64,000 bases of DNA from Flavobacterium sp. (GCF_027483985.1 NZ_JAIXTJ010000020.1:1-64000), one strand, 5' to 3'; shown: positions 47,259 to 55,390, counted from the first letter of the stretch. A program made the numbers and translations. The notes: generated by a model from the sequence alone, not told the origin.

Positions 47259-48949
47259 AAAAAATAATAATTGCGTTGACTATTTTAGTGGGCGCAAACA
47301 ATTGGGCTCAAAAAAACGCTGTTACTACTTCAACAAGTGAAAGTATCTATATGCATACAAATGCTAACTCTTTTGTATCTGGAGAAACGCTATTGTATAA
47401 ACTGTACTGTTTAAATCCTGACAAGTTTAGCAAAAGTGAAATAAGTAAAATTGCCTATGTAGAGCTTATCGGATTAGAAAATCAAGTGCTTTTTAAGCAT
47501 AAATTATTTCTTGAAAGCGGAATTGGACAAGGTGATTTTTTTATACCATCTTCAATTAAAACCGGAACTTATAAGTTATTAGGCTATACTAGATGGATGC
47601 AAAATAAATCAGAATCAAAATCATTTGAAACCGATATTACAATCATAAACCCGTTTCAATCTGATATCGAAAACAAAATTAGTTCTAAAAACGTACTGTC
47701 CAATCAAACTTCTGAAACTTCTAGTACAGACATATCAATTGATTTAAAAAATAAAAAAATCGGTACGAGATCGATGGTCAATTTAAACATCATCACTAAT
47801 GTAGAAGATTTAAAAAAAGGAAGCTACTCACTTTCAGTAAGAAAAATCCAAGATTTACCAGCGCAAAAGAAAATCAATCCGATAGAATTCAAAAACTCGG
47901 ATACTAATAAGTCTCAAAGTTTAAGTTCTTCCAATTTTTTCTTACCAGAATTAAGAGGAGAGATTATTAGTGGACAAGTTATTAGCAAAAACAACTTGCT
48001 ATCCATTAACAATCTTTCCATTGCAGTTTCAATTCCCGGCAAATATTTTACTACAAAATTGACTAAAACAAATGCTGACGGAAAATTCTTTTTTTCACTA
48101 GATAAAACCTATTTTTATTCGGAATTAATAGTACAAATAGTTTCTAATTTTAAAGAGGAATTGGTTTTGAAATTAGATGAATCATTTGCATCTGACAAAA
48201 CAAATTTGAAACTTGCAAATGATTATTCTTTAACACCTGAAATCAAACCAGCAATTGAAGAACATTCTGTTGCAAGCCAAATTGAAAACACTTACTACAC
48301 AAAAAAAGCAGATAGTTTAGCAAAAATAAATTATCCTACACCATTTTATGAACCTCTTACCAATGAGTACATATTAGACAATTACAACCGTTTTCCAACA
48401 GTAAGAGAAACCATTATTGAAGTTGTCAAAGAGGTAAATTATGATAAAAACAACGGAATTTATTCGCTAAGATTAAATGATTATGATCCAAATACCGATG
48501 TTACAGAACCGCCACTAGTTTTAATTGATGGCTTAGTTGTTCAAGATATTAACGAACTATTAGAATACAAAGCAGCTGATATTTATAAAATTTGCACCAT
48601 AAACAGCGGTTATTTATTCGGAAATAAATTATTTAGCGGATTGATAAGTTTTATTACCAAAAAACAAGATTATCAAACCAAACTTTCTGGCGACTTTATT
48701 GTGAAGAGAAAAATAGAAACACCAGTTTTAAACAAAAATTATTTCAAACCTAATTATAGAGACCCAACATTACTAAGTCGAATTCCGGATTACCGTTATC
48801 AACTTTTATGGTTAAGTAATTTAGATTTAAACAATTCAAATCTGTCATTTTATACATCAGATGTTAAAGGTAAATTTGAAATTGTTATTGAAGGATTTTC
48901 TGACAAAGGAGAAGCCATTTATGTTAAAAACTACATTGAAGTTGAATAA
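47246..48949 (+). CDS. Macroglobulin-like (MG2) envelope protein of the TonB/DUF4249 cluster
   Basis: 567 residues, starting at TTG 13 nt before the DUF4249 stop; the TTG gives a proper signal peptide (DRLKKIIIALTILVGANNWAQ). The first domain (about 25-135: SESIYMHTNANSFVSGETLLYKLYCLN...KTGTYKLLGYTRWM) resembles an MG2 domain of bacterial alpha-2-macroglobulins. A second Ig-like part (about 245-300) and a plug-like region (about 395-470, DPNTDVTEPPLVLIDGLVVQDINELLEY) follow. No thioester CxEQ motif. It probably acts with the receptor at the outer membrane. Confidence 0.75.
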   Translation: MDRLKKIIIALTILVGANNWAQKNAVTTSTSESIYMHTNANSFVSGETLLYKLYCLNPDKFSKSEISKIAYVELIGLENQVLFKHKLFLESGIGQGDFFIPSSIKTGTYKLLGYTRWMQNKSESKSFETDITIINPFQSDIENKISSKNVLSNQTSETSSTDISIDLKNKKIGTRSMVNLNIITNVEDLKKGSYSLSVRKIQDLPAQKKINPIEFKNSDTNKSQSLSSSNFFLPELRGEIISGQVISKNNLLSINNLSIAVSIPGKYFTTKLTKTNADGKFFFSLDKTYFYSELIVQIVSNFKEELVLKLDESFASDKTNLKLANDYSLTPEIKPAIEEHSVASQIENTYYTKKADSLAKINYPTPFYEPLTNEYILDNYNRFPTVRETIIEVVKEVNYDKNNGIYSLRLNDYDPNTDVTEPPLVLIDGLVVQDINELLEYKAADIYKICTINSGYLFGNKLFSGLISFITKKQDYQTKLSGDFIVKRKIETPVLNKNYFKPNYRDPTLLSRIPDYRYQLLWLSNLDLNNSNLSFYTSDVKGKFEIVIEGFSDKGEAIYVKNYIEVE

Positions 48950-48950
48950 A

Positions 48951-48983
48951 TTGTAACTTCATTGTAACTTTTTTGCAACTCAT
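48951..48983 (+). promoter_or_regulatory. Three 11-bp direct repeats upstream of rpoD
   Basis: TTGTAACTTCA, TTGTAACTTTT and TTGCAACTCAT follow each other at an exact 11-bp period, about one helical turn, starting 2 nt after the preceding stop. They lie 50-80 nt before rpoD. No TAnnTTTG is seen nearby, though GTATAATAAT follows the repeats. Confidence 0.6.
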
Positions 48984-49029
48984 TACGTATAATAATCTGA
49001 ACACTTTAAAGTAAAGGAGAAAAATATAA

Positions 49030-49893
49030 ATGAGACAACTTAAAATCACCAAGCAGGTAACTAATCGTGAAACTGCATCGTTAGACAAATATCTTCAAGA
49101 AATTGGAAAAGTTGACCTTATCACTGCTGATGAAGAAGTAGAATTGGCGCAACGTATTAAAGCTGGTGACCAACGTGCTTTAGAGAAATTGACTAAAGCT
49201 AACTTACGTTTTGTGGTTTCTGTTGCAAAACAATATCAAAATCAAGGATTAACACTTCCTGATTTAATTAATGAAGGAAATTTAGGTTTGATTAAAGCTG
49301 CACAACGTTTTGATGAAACTCGTGGTTTCAAATTCATTTCTTATGCGGTTTGGTGGATTCGTCAATCGATTCTTCAAGCGCTTGCTGAACAATCACGTAT
49401 CGTTCGTTTGCCATTAAATAAAATTGGTTCTATCAATAAAATCAACAAAATGTACGCTTTATTAGAGCAATCTAATGAAAGACCACCTTCTGCTGAAGAA
49501 ATTGCAAAAGAACTTGATATGACTGTAAATGATGTAAAAGAGTCAATGAAAAACTCTGGACGTCACTTATCAATGGATGCACCTCTTGTAGAAGGAGAAG
49601 ATTCTAACCTTTATGACGTATTACGTTCGGGTGAATCTCCAAATCCTGATAGAGAATTAATTCACGAATCATTACGTACAGAAATTGAGCGTTCGTTAGA
49701 AACTTTAACTCCAAGAGAAGCAGACGTAGTTCGTTTGTATTTTGGATTAGGTGACCAACACCCAATGACTTTAGAAGAAATTGGAGAAACTTTCGATTTA
49801 ACTCGTGAGCGTGTACGTCAAATTAAAGAAAAAGCAATCCGTAGATTAAAACATACATCAAGAAGTAAAATCTTGAAAACATATTTAGGTTAA
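49030..49893 (+). CDS. rpoD: Primary sigma factor RpoD/SigA
   Basis: 287 residues, lacking region 1.1 as usual in Bacteroidota. Region 1.2 starts [18 protein letters not shown]. Region 2 has [17 protein letters not shown] for -10 (-7) recognition. Region 3 and region 4 follow, with [26 protein letters not shown] for -33 contact. It directs housekeeping transcription. The start has an unusually strong Shine-Dalgarno AAGGAG (49014-49019), 10 nt before the ATG, rare for this phylum. Three terminator-like hairpins follow the gene. Confidence 0.98.
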   Translation: MRQLKITKQVTNRETASLDKYLQEIGKVDLITADEEVELAQRIKAGDQRALEKLTKANLRFVVSVAKQYQNQGLTLPDLINEGNLGLIKAAQRFDETRGFKFISYAVWWIRQSILQALAEQSRIVRLPLNKIGSINKINKMYALLEQSNERPPSAEEIAKELDMTVNDVKESMKNSGRHLSMDAPLVEGEDSNLYDVLRSGESPNPDRELIHESLRTEIERSLETLTPREADVVRLYFGLGDQHPMTLEEIGETFDLTRERVRQIKEKAIRRLKHTSRSKILKTYLG

Positions 49894-49908
49894 TCCTATA
49901 AACGCAAC

Positions 49909-49935
49909 AACAGTTTCAAAACTGTTCGTTTTTTG
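49909..49935 (+). terminator. First terminator after rpoD
   Basis: Stem AACAGTT / AACTGTT with loop TCAA (extendable by one pair), then a T run, 15 nt after the stop. Confidence 0.7.
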
Positions 49936-49946
49936 ATTGATGATTG

Positions 49947-49979
49947 AAACTCCGGCTGATTACCGGAGTTTTGTTTTTT
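49947..49979 (+). terminator. Second terminator after rpoD
   Basis: Perfect 9-bp stem AAACTCCGG / CCGGAGTTT, 7-nt loop, then TGTTTTTTG. Confidence 0.85.
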
Positions 49980-49987
49980 GCACGGCA

Positions 49988-50041
49988 AACAAAACTCCAG
50001 TCTGTTCGCAAAATTGCTCGGGTTTCCGGAGTTTTGTTTTT
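49988..50041 (+). terminator. Third terminator-like hairpin after rpoD
   Basis: ACAAAACTCC pairs with GGAGTTTTGT around a long loop, then TTTTT. The distal part CCGGAGTTTTGTTTTT repeats that of the second terminator, indicating a local duplication. Confidence 0.55.
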
Positions 50042-50049
50042 ATACAAAC

Positions 50050-50091
50050 TTCAACATTCAAAATTCCAAGTTGAATATTCAACATTCAAAA
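50050..50091. repeat. Six 7-nt units upstream of the rpe promoter
   Basis: TTCAACA and TTCAAAA alternate with two related units in exact 7-nt phase; the first pair recurs as the last pair. The block stops 15 nt before the rpe -7 element. Confidence 0.85.
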
Positions 50092-50106
50092 TATTTTTAA
50101 TTATTG

Positions 50107-50114
50107 TATCTTTG
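50107..50114 (+). promoter_or_regulatory. Predicted -7 element of rpe
   Basis: TATCTTTG matches TAnnTTTG. It lies between the two blocks of 7-nt repeats, and its transcript would start near 50121, giving a leader of about 70 nt. Confidence 0.55.
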
Positions 50115-50130
50115 CAAAACAACAATAAGG

Positions 50131-50151
50131 TTGAATATTCAATGTTGAACA
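50131..50151. repeat. Three 7-nt units in the rpe leader
   Basis: TTGAATA, TTCAATG and TTGAACA in phase, and related to the units of the upstream block, including its inverse form. Confidence 0.75.
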
Positions 50152-50190
50152 ACGAATTTTGAAATCTTAAAACACAACACACACTACAAA

Positions 50191-50853
50191 ATGAAGAACA
50201 CACTTATTGCACCATCAGTTCTAGCTGCTGATTTTGCTAACTTACAACGCGACATCGAAATGATTAATAATAGTGAAGCCGATTGGTTTCATATTGATAT
50301 TATGGATGGTGTTTTTGTTCCGAATATTTCTTTTGGAATGCCAGTTTTAGAAGCTATTTCTAAACATGCTAAAAAAACAATCGATGTTCACTTAATGATT
50401 GTCGATCCTGATAGATACATTAAAACTTTCGCTGCTTTAGGTTCAAATATACTCACAGTTCATTATGAAGCTTGCACACATTTACACCGAACTTTACAAG
50501 CTATAAAAGCTGAAGGAATGAAAGCTGGAGTTGCTCTAAATCCTCATACTAATGTAAATTTATTGGAAGATGTGATTAAAGATATTGATATGGTTTGCAT
50601 TATGAGTGTTAATCCAGGTTTTGGCGGACAATCATTCATTGAAAATACTTACAAAAAAGTGAAAGAATTAAAAGAAATCATCACTAGAAACAATGCTTCA
50701 ACTATCATTGAAATCGATGGTGGAGTAACTAGTAAAAACGCGGTTCAATTAGTTGAAGCTGGCGCAGATGTTCTAGTAGCAGGAAGTTTTGTGTTTAAAG
50801 CTGAAAATCCTAAAGAGACAATTTCAGAATTGAAAAAAATGACCTCTATTTAA
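50191..50853 (+). CDS. rpe: Ribulose-phosphate 3-epimerase
   Basis: 220 residues, normal length. Family marks: IAPSVLAADFANL, HIDIMDGVFVPNISFGMPVL, VHLMIVDPDRYI, MSVNPGFGGQSFI and EIDGGVTSKNA. It interconverts ribulose 5-phosphate and xylulose 5-phosphate in the pentose phosphate pathway. Its stop overlaps the start of the next gene by one base (TAATG). Confidence 0.98.
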   Translation: MKNTLIAPSVLAADFANLQRDIEMINNSEADWFHIDIMDGVFVPNISFGMPVLEAISKHAKKTIDVHLMIVDPDRYIKTFAALGSNILTVHYEACTHLHRTLQAIKAEGMKAGVALNPHTNVNLLEDVIKDIDMVCIMSVNPGFGGQSFIENTYKKVKELKEIITRNNASTIIEIDGGVTSKNAVQLVEAGADVLVAGSFVFKAENPKETISELKKMTSI

Positions 50854-51797
50854 TGAGCTTTACCCTACTTTCATCACCCTTACAAGGATTTACCGACTTT
50901 CGTTTTAGAAATGCCCAAAACAAGTATTTTGGCGGAATTGATACTTTTTACGCGCCCTACATTCGTTTAAATGGAAAGTTGGTTATTAAATCTTCGTATG
51001 AAAGAGATTTATTACCCGAAAATAATTCGAGTTTAGAATGTATTCCACAAGTGATAACTAACGATGCTGACGAATTTTTATTTGTTGCAAAATATGTTCA
51101 GGAATTAGGTTATAAGGAATTAAATTGGAATTTAGGTTGTCCGTATCCAATGGTTACCAAATGTGGAATGGGTTCGGGATTGATAAAAGAATCCGAAAAA
51201 ATAGATACCATACTTAATAGAGTTCATTCCGAATCTGATATTATTGTTTCTATGAAAATGCGATTGGGTTATGATACAACCAACGAAATTCTGGATGTAT
51301 TACCAATTCTTGATAAATATCCAATTAAAAATATAGCAATTCACGCTCGCATTGGAAAACAACTTTACAAAGGTGGCGTTCATCTTGAAGCTTTTCAAAA
51401 ATGTATTGACACTACCAAACACAAATTATATTACAATGGCGATATTACTTCGGTAACAAAGTTTAGAGAAATGCAAGAATTGTTTCCTACCATTGACCAT
51501 TGGATGATTGGAAGAGGATTGATTTCTGATCCTTTTTTGCCTAGTATGATTAAGGAAAACACTTTAGAATATCCTAAAAACAAAATGGAATTGTTTAATG
51601 ATTTTCACGAAACACTTTATCAAGGTTATAGCGAATCACTATCTGGCGCAACTCACATTTTATTGAAAATGCACCATTTGTGGGAGTACTTTTCAACTAC
51701 TTTTGACAATCCTCATAAGGTTGAAAAAAACATCAGAAAAGCAAAAAGCATTCGAAATTATGAAGAAACCGTTAAAGCGGTTTTTAAAAATGGATGA
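50853..51797 (+). CDS. tRNA-dihydrouridine synthase
   Basis: 314 residues of the Dus family (FMN-dependent TIM barrel). Seen: SPLQGFTDFRFRNA, NWNLGCPYPMVTKCGMGSGLI with the catalytic-region Cys, MKMRLGYD, IAIHARIGKQLYKGGV and YYNGDITS, GRGLISDPFLP. It reduces uridine in the tRNA D-loop. Which Dus subgroup cannot be told by eye. It is translationally coupled to rpe. Confidence 0.93.
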   Translation: MSFTLLSSPLQGFTDFRFRNAQNKYFGGIDTFYAPYIRLNGKLVIKSSYERDLLPENNSSLECIPQVITNDADEFLFVAKYVQELGYKELNWNLGCPYPMVTKCGMGSGLIKESEKIDTILNRVHSESDIIVSMKMRLGYDTTNEILDVLPILDKYPIKNIAIHARIGKQLYKGGVHLEAFQKCIDTTKHKLYYNGDITSVTKFREMQELFPTIDHWMIGRGLISDPFLPSMIKENTLEYPKNKMELFNDFHETLYQGYSESLSGATHILLKMHHLWEYFSTTFDNPHKVEKNIRKAKSIRNYEETVKAVFKNG

Positions 51798-51807
51798 TTT
51801 AATTTCA

Positions 51808-53658
51808 TTATTTTTTTGAAATTTTAATATACTTTGCTTGATTAATCGAGCTAATTTTCAGCAAATAAATTCCCGAGTTCAAGGTTGACAAATCAATTTT
51901 AACATCAGAATTATTAAGTTTTCTAGAAAATACTTCTTGTCCTACAAGATTATAAACTACTATATTATCTATAATTTCAGTTGATTTCAGATTCAAAAAA
52001 TCAATAACAGGATTAGGCTGGAAAGCTAAACTATTTATTTCAAATTCTGTATTCTTTAAAGAAAGCTGAACCAATACTGGCAAACGTGATGCACTTTCAT
52101 ATCCACCAATTTTTTGAGAAGCATAATAAGTTGTACCGTCAACCAAAAGAGTATTTAATGGCAATGGCGATGAGATACTACTTTTATTTGCTCCTGAATA
52201 CCAAAGTATATTTTGACCAACTACAGATAAATCTGCTAATGTAGCACCTTGATTAAATTGTTGAATAACATTACCTGTAGGAGGCGCGGTTGTAGTAAGA
52301 TTTACAACTACATCATTGATTATTGTCGAACAACCTACTAATGTATCACTTATAGTTAATGTATGGTTTCCTAATAAAACATTTTGAAAAACAGGACTCG
52401 TTTGAAAAGGTCCTCCATCAATAGAGTACGAATAAATTCCAGTACCATCGACATCTACGGTAATTGTTTGAATTCCTGAATTATTTACGATTGTATAACC
52501 TATTCCAATAATAGCAGGTGATGGTTTTGCAACTAACATTACAGGAAAAATTTTATAACATCCAGTTGTTAAATCAGTAATTCTAATTCCTAATTCTTGA
52601 GTAAAAGGACTTACGTTTGTATAAGACGTAAGATTTGATATACTATTAACATTATTGGTAGCATCTAGTAAACTTGGATAAAAACCAATAGATAAACCTG
52701 ATTGACCATTTAGAATTGTACTTGGTTGTCCTGATAAATCAAAATTTGCAATTCCTTGTGGTGAACCACATTGATATAGGTTAATATTTAAAAATGTATT
52801 AGCAAAAGGTGGCGTGGTAACTGTTATAGAACCGTTTAAAGTTTCAACAGTACATCCTCCAATTGTTGTAACCGTAAAATCAAAATCACCATATGAGGTT
52901 GGCGCGCCTGTTATGGTTAACGTTGAATTTGTTATAGAAGAAAATAAACCTGACGGCAAACCATTTACTTCAACTCCGGAAGCACTTCCTCCAAATTCGT
53001 ATGTGATATTTGTTATGGACTGATAAGGACAAACCGTTTGATTAGTTGTTGATGTCGGTGAACTTAGTACCAACGTAGATGGTGACACAGCAACAACAGA
53101 AATAGCAATTGTAATTACCGTTGCGCATTGATCATAATATGGAGTGAAAGTAAATATTTGCGACCCAACAGTTGAAGTATCTATAGTTGAAGGTGACCAA
53201 GTTCCAACAATTCCATCAACAGAAGTGCTTGGTAAAATTGGAGGTATTGAATTTTGACATAATGGTGACATTGGAACAAAAATAGGCACAACTGTTGGAT
53301 TAACAATTAATTGAAAGTTTCCAACTTCAAATTCTGATGTGGTTATATTCACAACTCTAGCATAAATAGTTTGTGGATTTGATATATTGGCATAGTTATT
53401 CACATTTAAAGAATTTGCTCCAACATTAGCATCAGTCAACGTCAAATGGTATGACACATTATAATTAGATACTGAAGTAGTTTGCGCAGCCAGAATTAGA
53501 GGAGTCTGAACTGATAAATCAAAGTTTTCAAAACCATCATTATTTTGATCACATAACTCTAAATTTGGCAGTACCGGCATTACAATATTAGAAATTATTG
53601 CACCATTTGCAATAATATTAGTAAAGAGAAACAAAAAAATGAAAGTAATCTTTTTCAT
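51808..53658 (-). CDS. Secreted T9SS cargo protein (type A C-terminal domain)
   Basis: 616 residues from the ATG at 53658 (a second ATG lies two codons upstream). Signal peptide 1-20, several Ig-like beta domains with Thr/Asn/Ser-rich sequence, and a type A sorting domain in the last 75 residues (FQPNPVIDFLNLKS, VYNLVGQEVF, LSTLNSGIYLLKI, ending Lys-Lys). The CTD sends the protein through the T9SS whose core is encoded in this window. The ligand or substrate is unknown; an adhesive or structural role is most likely. Convergent with the Dus gene with only 10 nt between. Confidence 0.92.
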   Translation of the reverse strand: MKKITFIFLFLFTNIIANGAIISNIVMPVLPNLELCDQNNDGFENFDLSVQTPLILAAQTTSVSNYNVSYHLTLTDANVGANSLNVNNYANISNPQTIYARVVNITTSEFEVGNFQLIVNPTVVPIFVPMSPLCQNSIPPILPSTSVDGIVGTWSPSTIDTSTVGSQIFTFTPYYDQCATVITIAISVVAVSPSTLVLSSPTSTTNQTVCPYQSITNITYEFGGSASGVEVNGLPSGLFSSITNSTLTITGAPTSYGDFDFTVTTIGGCTVETLNGSITVTTPPFANTFLNINLYQCGSPQGIANFDLSGQPSTILNGQSGLSIGFYPSLLDATNNVNSISNLTSYTNVSPFTQELGIRITDLTTGCYKIFPVMLVAKPSPAIIGIGYTIVNNSGIQTITVDVDGTGIYSYSIDGGPFQTSPVFQNVLLGNHTLTISDTLVGCSTIINDVVVNLTTTAPPTGNVIQQFNQGATLADLSVVGQNILWYSGANKSSISSPLPLNTLLVDGTTYYASQKIGGYESASRLPVLVQLSLKNTEFEINSLAFQPNPVIDFLNLKSTEIIDNIVVYNLVGQEVFSRKLNNSDVKIDLSTLNSGIYLLKISSINQAKYIKISKK

Positions 53659-53675
53659 AATCAATAAAATTTAAT

Positions 53676-53683
53676 CAAAGTTA
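53676..53683 (-). promoter_or_regulatory. Predicted -7 element of the T9SS cargo gene
   Basis: On the minus strand TAACTTTG matches TAnnTTTG, with transcription starting near 53669, about 10 nt before the ATG. Confidence 0.45.
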
Positions 53684-53763
53684 ATCAATTTAAATTTAGA
53701 TTATTAAAAATATAATAAGGAAATTACTTTCAAAACAGAACTATAAAAAAAATATAAAAAGAA

Positions 53764-54561
53764 CTAATGCTTATGATTCAGCATTTTGCTTACATTTTCG
53801 AAAAGTTTTGGAAATTCTTGTTTGAATAAATGAGGTGATTCAAAATAATGTTCGATAATAACAGCTAGAAATTCAAAATGATTGGTGTAAGCATAAATCC
53901 TGAAATAGTCAGAATTGATTAATCGTTCTCTATTGGCTGGATGTTCAACTTCTTTACGAATTTTATCATACATTCTTGAAAAAATTATAGCACTTGTGTC
54001 TTGACTGTTTATGCCGTGAAGATGAAGTACGTGAGCAAATTCGTGGATTCCGAGATTTAAATTATCGTTTTTAATTTCGTAACCAGCTTTGAAATCTTCC
54101 CATGAAAAAACAATAGCTTTCATTCGCGGATTAAACTCACCTTTGTGATAAGCATCATTAATTTCTGAATAATAAACCGAAGGATAGACTACTACTTTAT
54201 CAATATTAGTATATAAATATTTCCTAAATCCGAAGGTTAACATTACCGAAGTAGCGGCAATCAAAACTTGAACTTCATCTGTTATTAAAAAATCTTCTTT
54301 ACCTATGAATTCATATCGTTCGATGAAAGTTGCAACGCGATGTTCAAAGTATGTTTTCTTTTTATCAGACAGTGAATTGTAATAATCAAAATGCTTGTTT
54401 AAAACATACGACTGATTGGCATCCAATGTTTTTATTGTTGGATAGAAATGGATATAAAATGGTTTATTGAAAATCACACCATATTTTTCCTCGATTACTG
54501 AGTAAATAACAAAGAAAAAAAACACTGTTACAGCAGCAAAAAGAAGGTATAATAATATCAA
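53764..54561 (-). CDS. MtfA-like zinc metallopeptidase (M90 family)
   Basis: 265 residues. An N-terminal membrane helix (1-22) anchors it. The zinc site is H-E-F-A-H in NLGIHEFAHVLHLHG, with the downstream region NHFEFLAVIIEHYFESP holding the third ligand Glu as in M90/MtfA. Family members cleave peptides and, in E. coli, bind the repressor Mlc. No Mlc link can be made here. It lies just upstream, in map order, of tRNA-Arg on the same strand. Confidence 0.88.
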   Translation of the reverse strand: MILLYLLFAAVTVFFFFVIYSVIEEKYGVIFNKPFYIHFYPTIKTLDANQSYVLNKHFDYYNSLSDKKKTYFEHRVATFIERYEFIGKEDFLITDEVQVLIAATSVMLTFGFRKYLYTNIDKVVVYPSVYYSEINDAYHKGEFNPRMKAIVFSWEDFKAGYEIKNDNLNLGIHEFAHVLHLHGINSQDTSAIIFSRMYDKIRKEVEHPANRERLINSDYFRIYAYTNHFEFLAVIIEHYFESPHLFKQEFPKLFENVSKMLNHKH

Positions 54562-54577
54562 GTAATGTATGTTTTTG

Positions 54578-54651
54578 TGACTTTGAAAGGAGTCGAACCT
54601 TCAACCGCTGGAGCCGAAATCCAGTGCTCTATCCAATTGAGCTACAAAGCC
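54578..54651 (-). tRNA. tRNA-Arg (anticodon UCG)
   Basis: 74 nt. Acceptor GGCTTTG / CAAAGTC with a G-U at position 2, D-arm GCTC...GAGC, anticodon stem CTGGA / TCCAG, and loop TTTCGGC with anticodon TCG, which reads CGA. T-arm has GGTTCGACTCC. The 3' CCA is not encoded. Confidence 0.96.
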
Positions 54652-54663
54652 AATTTACTGAAA

Positions 54664-54719
54664 AGTGATTAGTGAAAAGTGAATAGCTTATTACTAATCA
54701 CTTTTTACTAATTACTTAT
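54664..54719. repeat. Eight 7-nt phased units between tRNA-Arg and yqeY
   Basis: Fifty-six bases read as eight 7-nt units without a slip (AGTGATT, AGTGAAA and so on, then TACTAAT types). The halves are inverted to each other: AAAAGTGATTAGT (54661-54673) is matched by ACTAATCACTTTT (54693-54705), a perfect 13-bp inverted repeat. It may also terminate yqeY. Confidence 0.85.
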
Positions 54720-54722
54720 AAA

Positions 54723-55172
54723 TTAAACCAAAAGTTTTTTAACAATAGCTGAAATGGTTTTACCCTCTGCTTGTCCGCCGATTTGTGCTGAGGCTAATCC
54801 CATTACTTTTCCCATTGATGCGATTCCTGATGCTCCAGTTTCTGCAATGATTTTAGCAACGATTGCTTCTACTTCAGCTTCTGAAAGTTGTGCTGGAAGG
54901 AATTGTTCGATTACAGCAATTTGTGCTAATTCTGGCTCTGCTAAATCAGGACGGTTTTGCGTTTTGTATATTTCAGCACTGTCTTTTCGCATTTTTACCA
55001 ATTTCTGTAAAATTTTGATTTCGTCAGCTTCTGAAATTTCTTCTTTTGAACCCGTAGAAGTTTGTGCTAACAATAATTCTGATTTGATAGCTCGCAATGC
55101 TTCCAATGCCACTGTGTCTTTAGAACGCATCGCATCTTTCATTACGTCCATTATTTTTGATTGTAAACTCAT
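54723..55172 (-). CDS. GatB/YqeY domain-containing protein
   Basis: 149 residues, normal for YqeY. It begins MSLQSKIMDVMKDAMRSKDTVALEALRAIKSELLLAQTS and has the QFLPAQLSEAEVEAIVAKIIAETGASGIASMGKVMGLA segment shared with the tail of GatB. It may bind tRNA, but its role is not settled. A block of 7-nt repeats lies directly upstream of its start. Confidence 0.95.
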   Translation of the reverse strand: MSLQSKIMDVMKDAMRSKDTVALEALRAIKSELLLAQTSTGSKEEISEADEIKILQKLVKMRKDSAEIYKTQNRPDLAEPELAQIAVIEQFLPAQLSEAEVEAIVAKIIAETGASGIASMGKVMGLASAQIGGQAEGKTISAIVKKLLV

Positions 55173-55176
55173 TTTA

Positions 55177-55211
55177 TATTAGATTTTTGATATTAGATAT
55201 TAGATTTTATT
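55177..55211. repeat. Five 7-nt units upstream of yqeY
   Basis: TATTAGA occurs three times with two T-rich units in exact 7-nt phase, starting 4 nt before the ATG at 55172. The unit is the reverse complement of that in the ftsA-ftsZ spacer. Confidence 0.85.
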
Positions 55212-55227
55212 CAAATGGATTGCTTAT

Positions 55228-55348
55228 TAGCCCTGATTGGAACAAGTATCCTTTTATTTTGTTGCCTTCGGTTCTCGAAGGCAACAAAATAAAAGATACT
55301 GTGGAAAGCAGGAAAATGGATTGCAAAAATGCGCAAACCATTCGCTAC
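55228..55348 (+). repeat. TAGCCCTGA structured intergenic element, copy C
   Basis: 5' end TAGCCCTGATTGG. A perfect 20-bp stem (55251-55270 with 55276-55295) has a 5-nt loop. The 3' part has GCAGGAAAATGGATTGC and ends CGCTAC, closely matching copy B. An 11-bp direct repeat AAATGGATTGC occurs at 55213 and 55314. It lies between ftsZ and yqeY. Confidence 0.85.
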
Positions 55349-55390
55349 TGAAATTCTTCAGTATGCATCCAAAAAGCCACACAAAGGTAA

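Noticed and set aside
49944..50162. 72-residue frame between rpoD and rpe
   Set aside because: It runs through two terminator hairpins and the 7-nt repeats and starts at TTG; no coding character.
54754..55182. 142-residue frame on the plus strand in yqeY
   Set aside because: Antisense shadow of yqeY; Ala/Ser/Ile-rich translation without family match.
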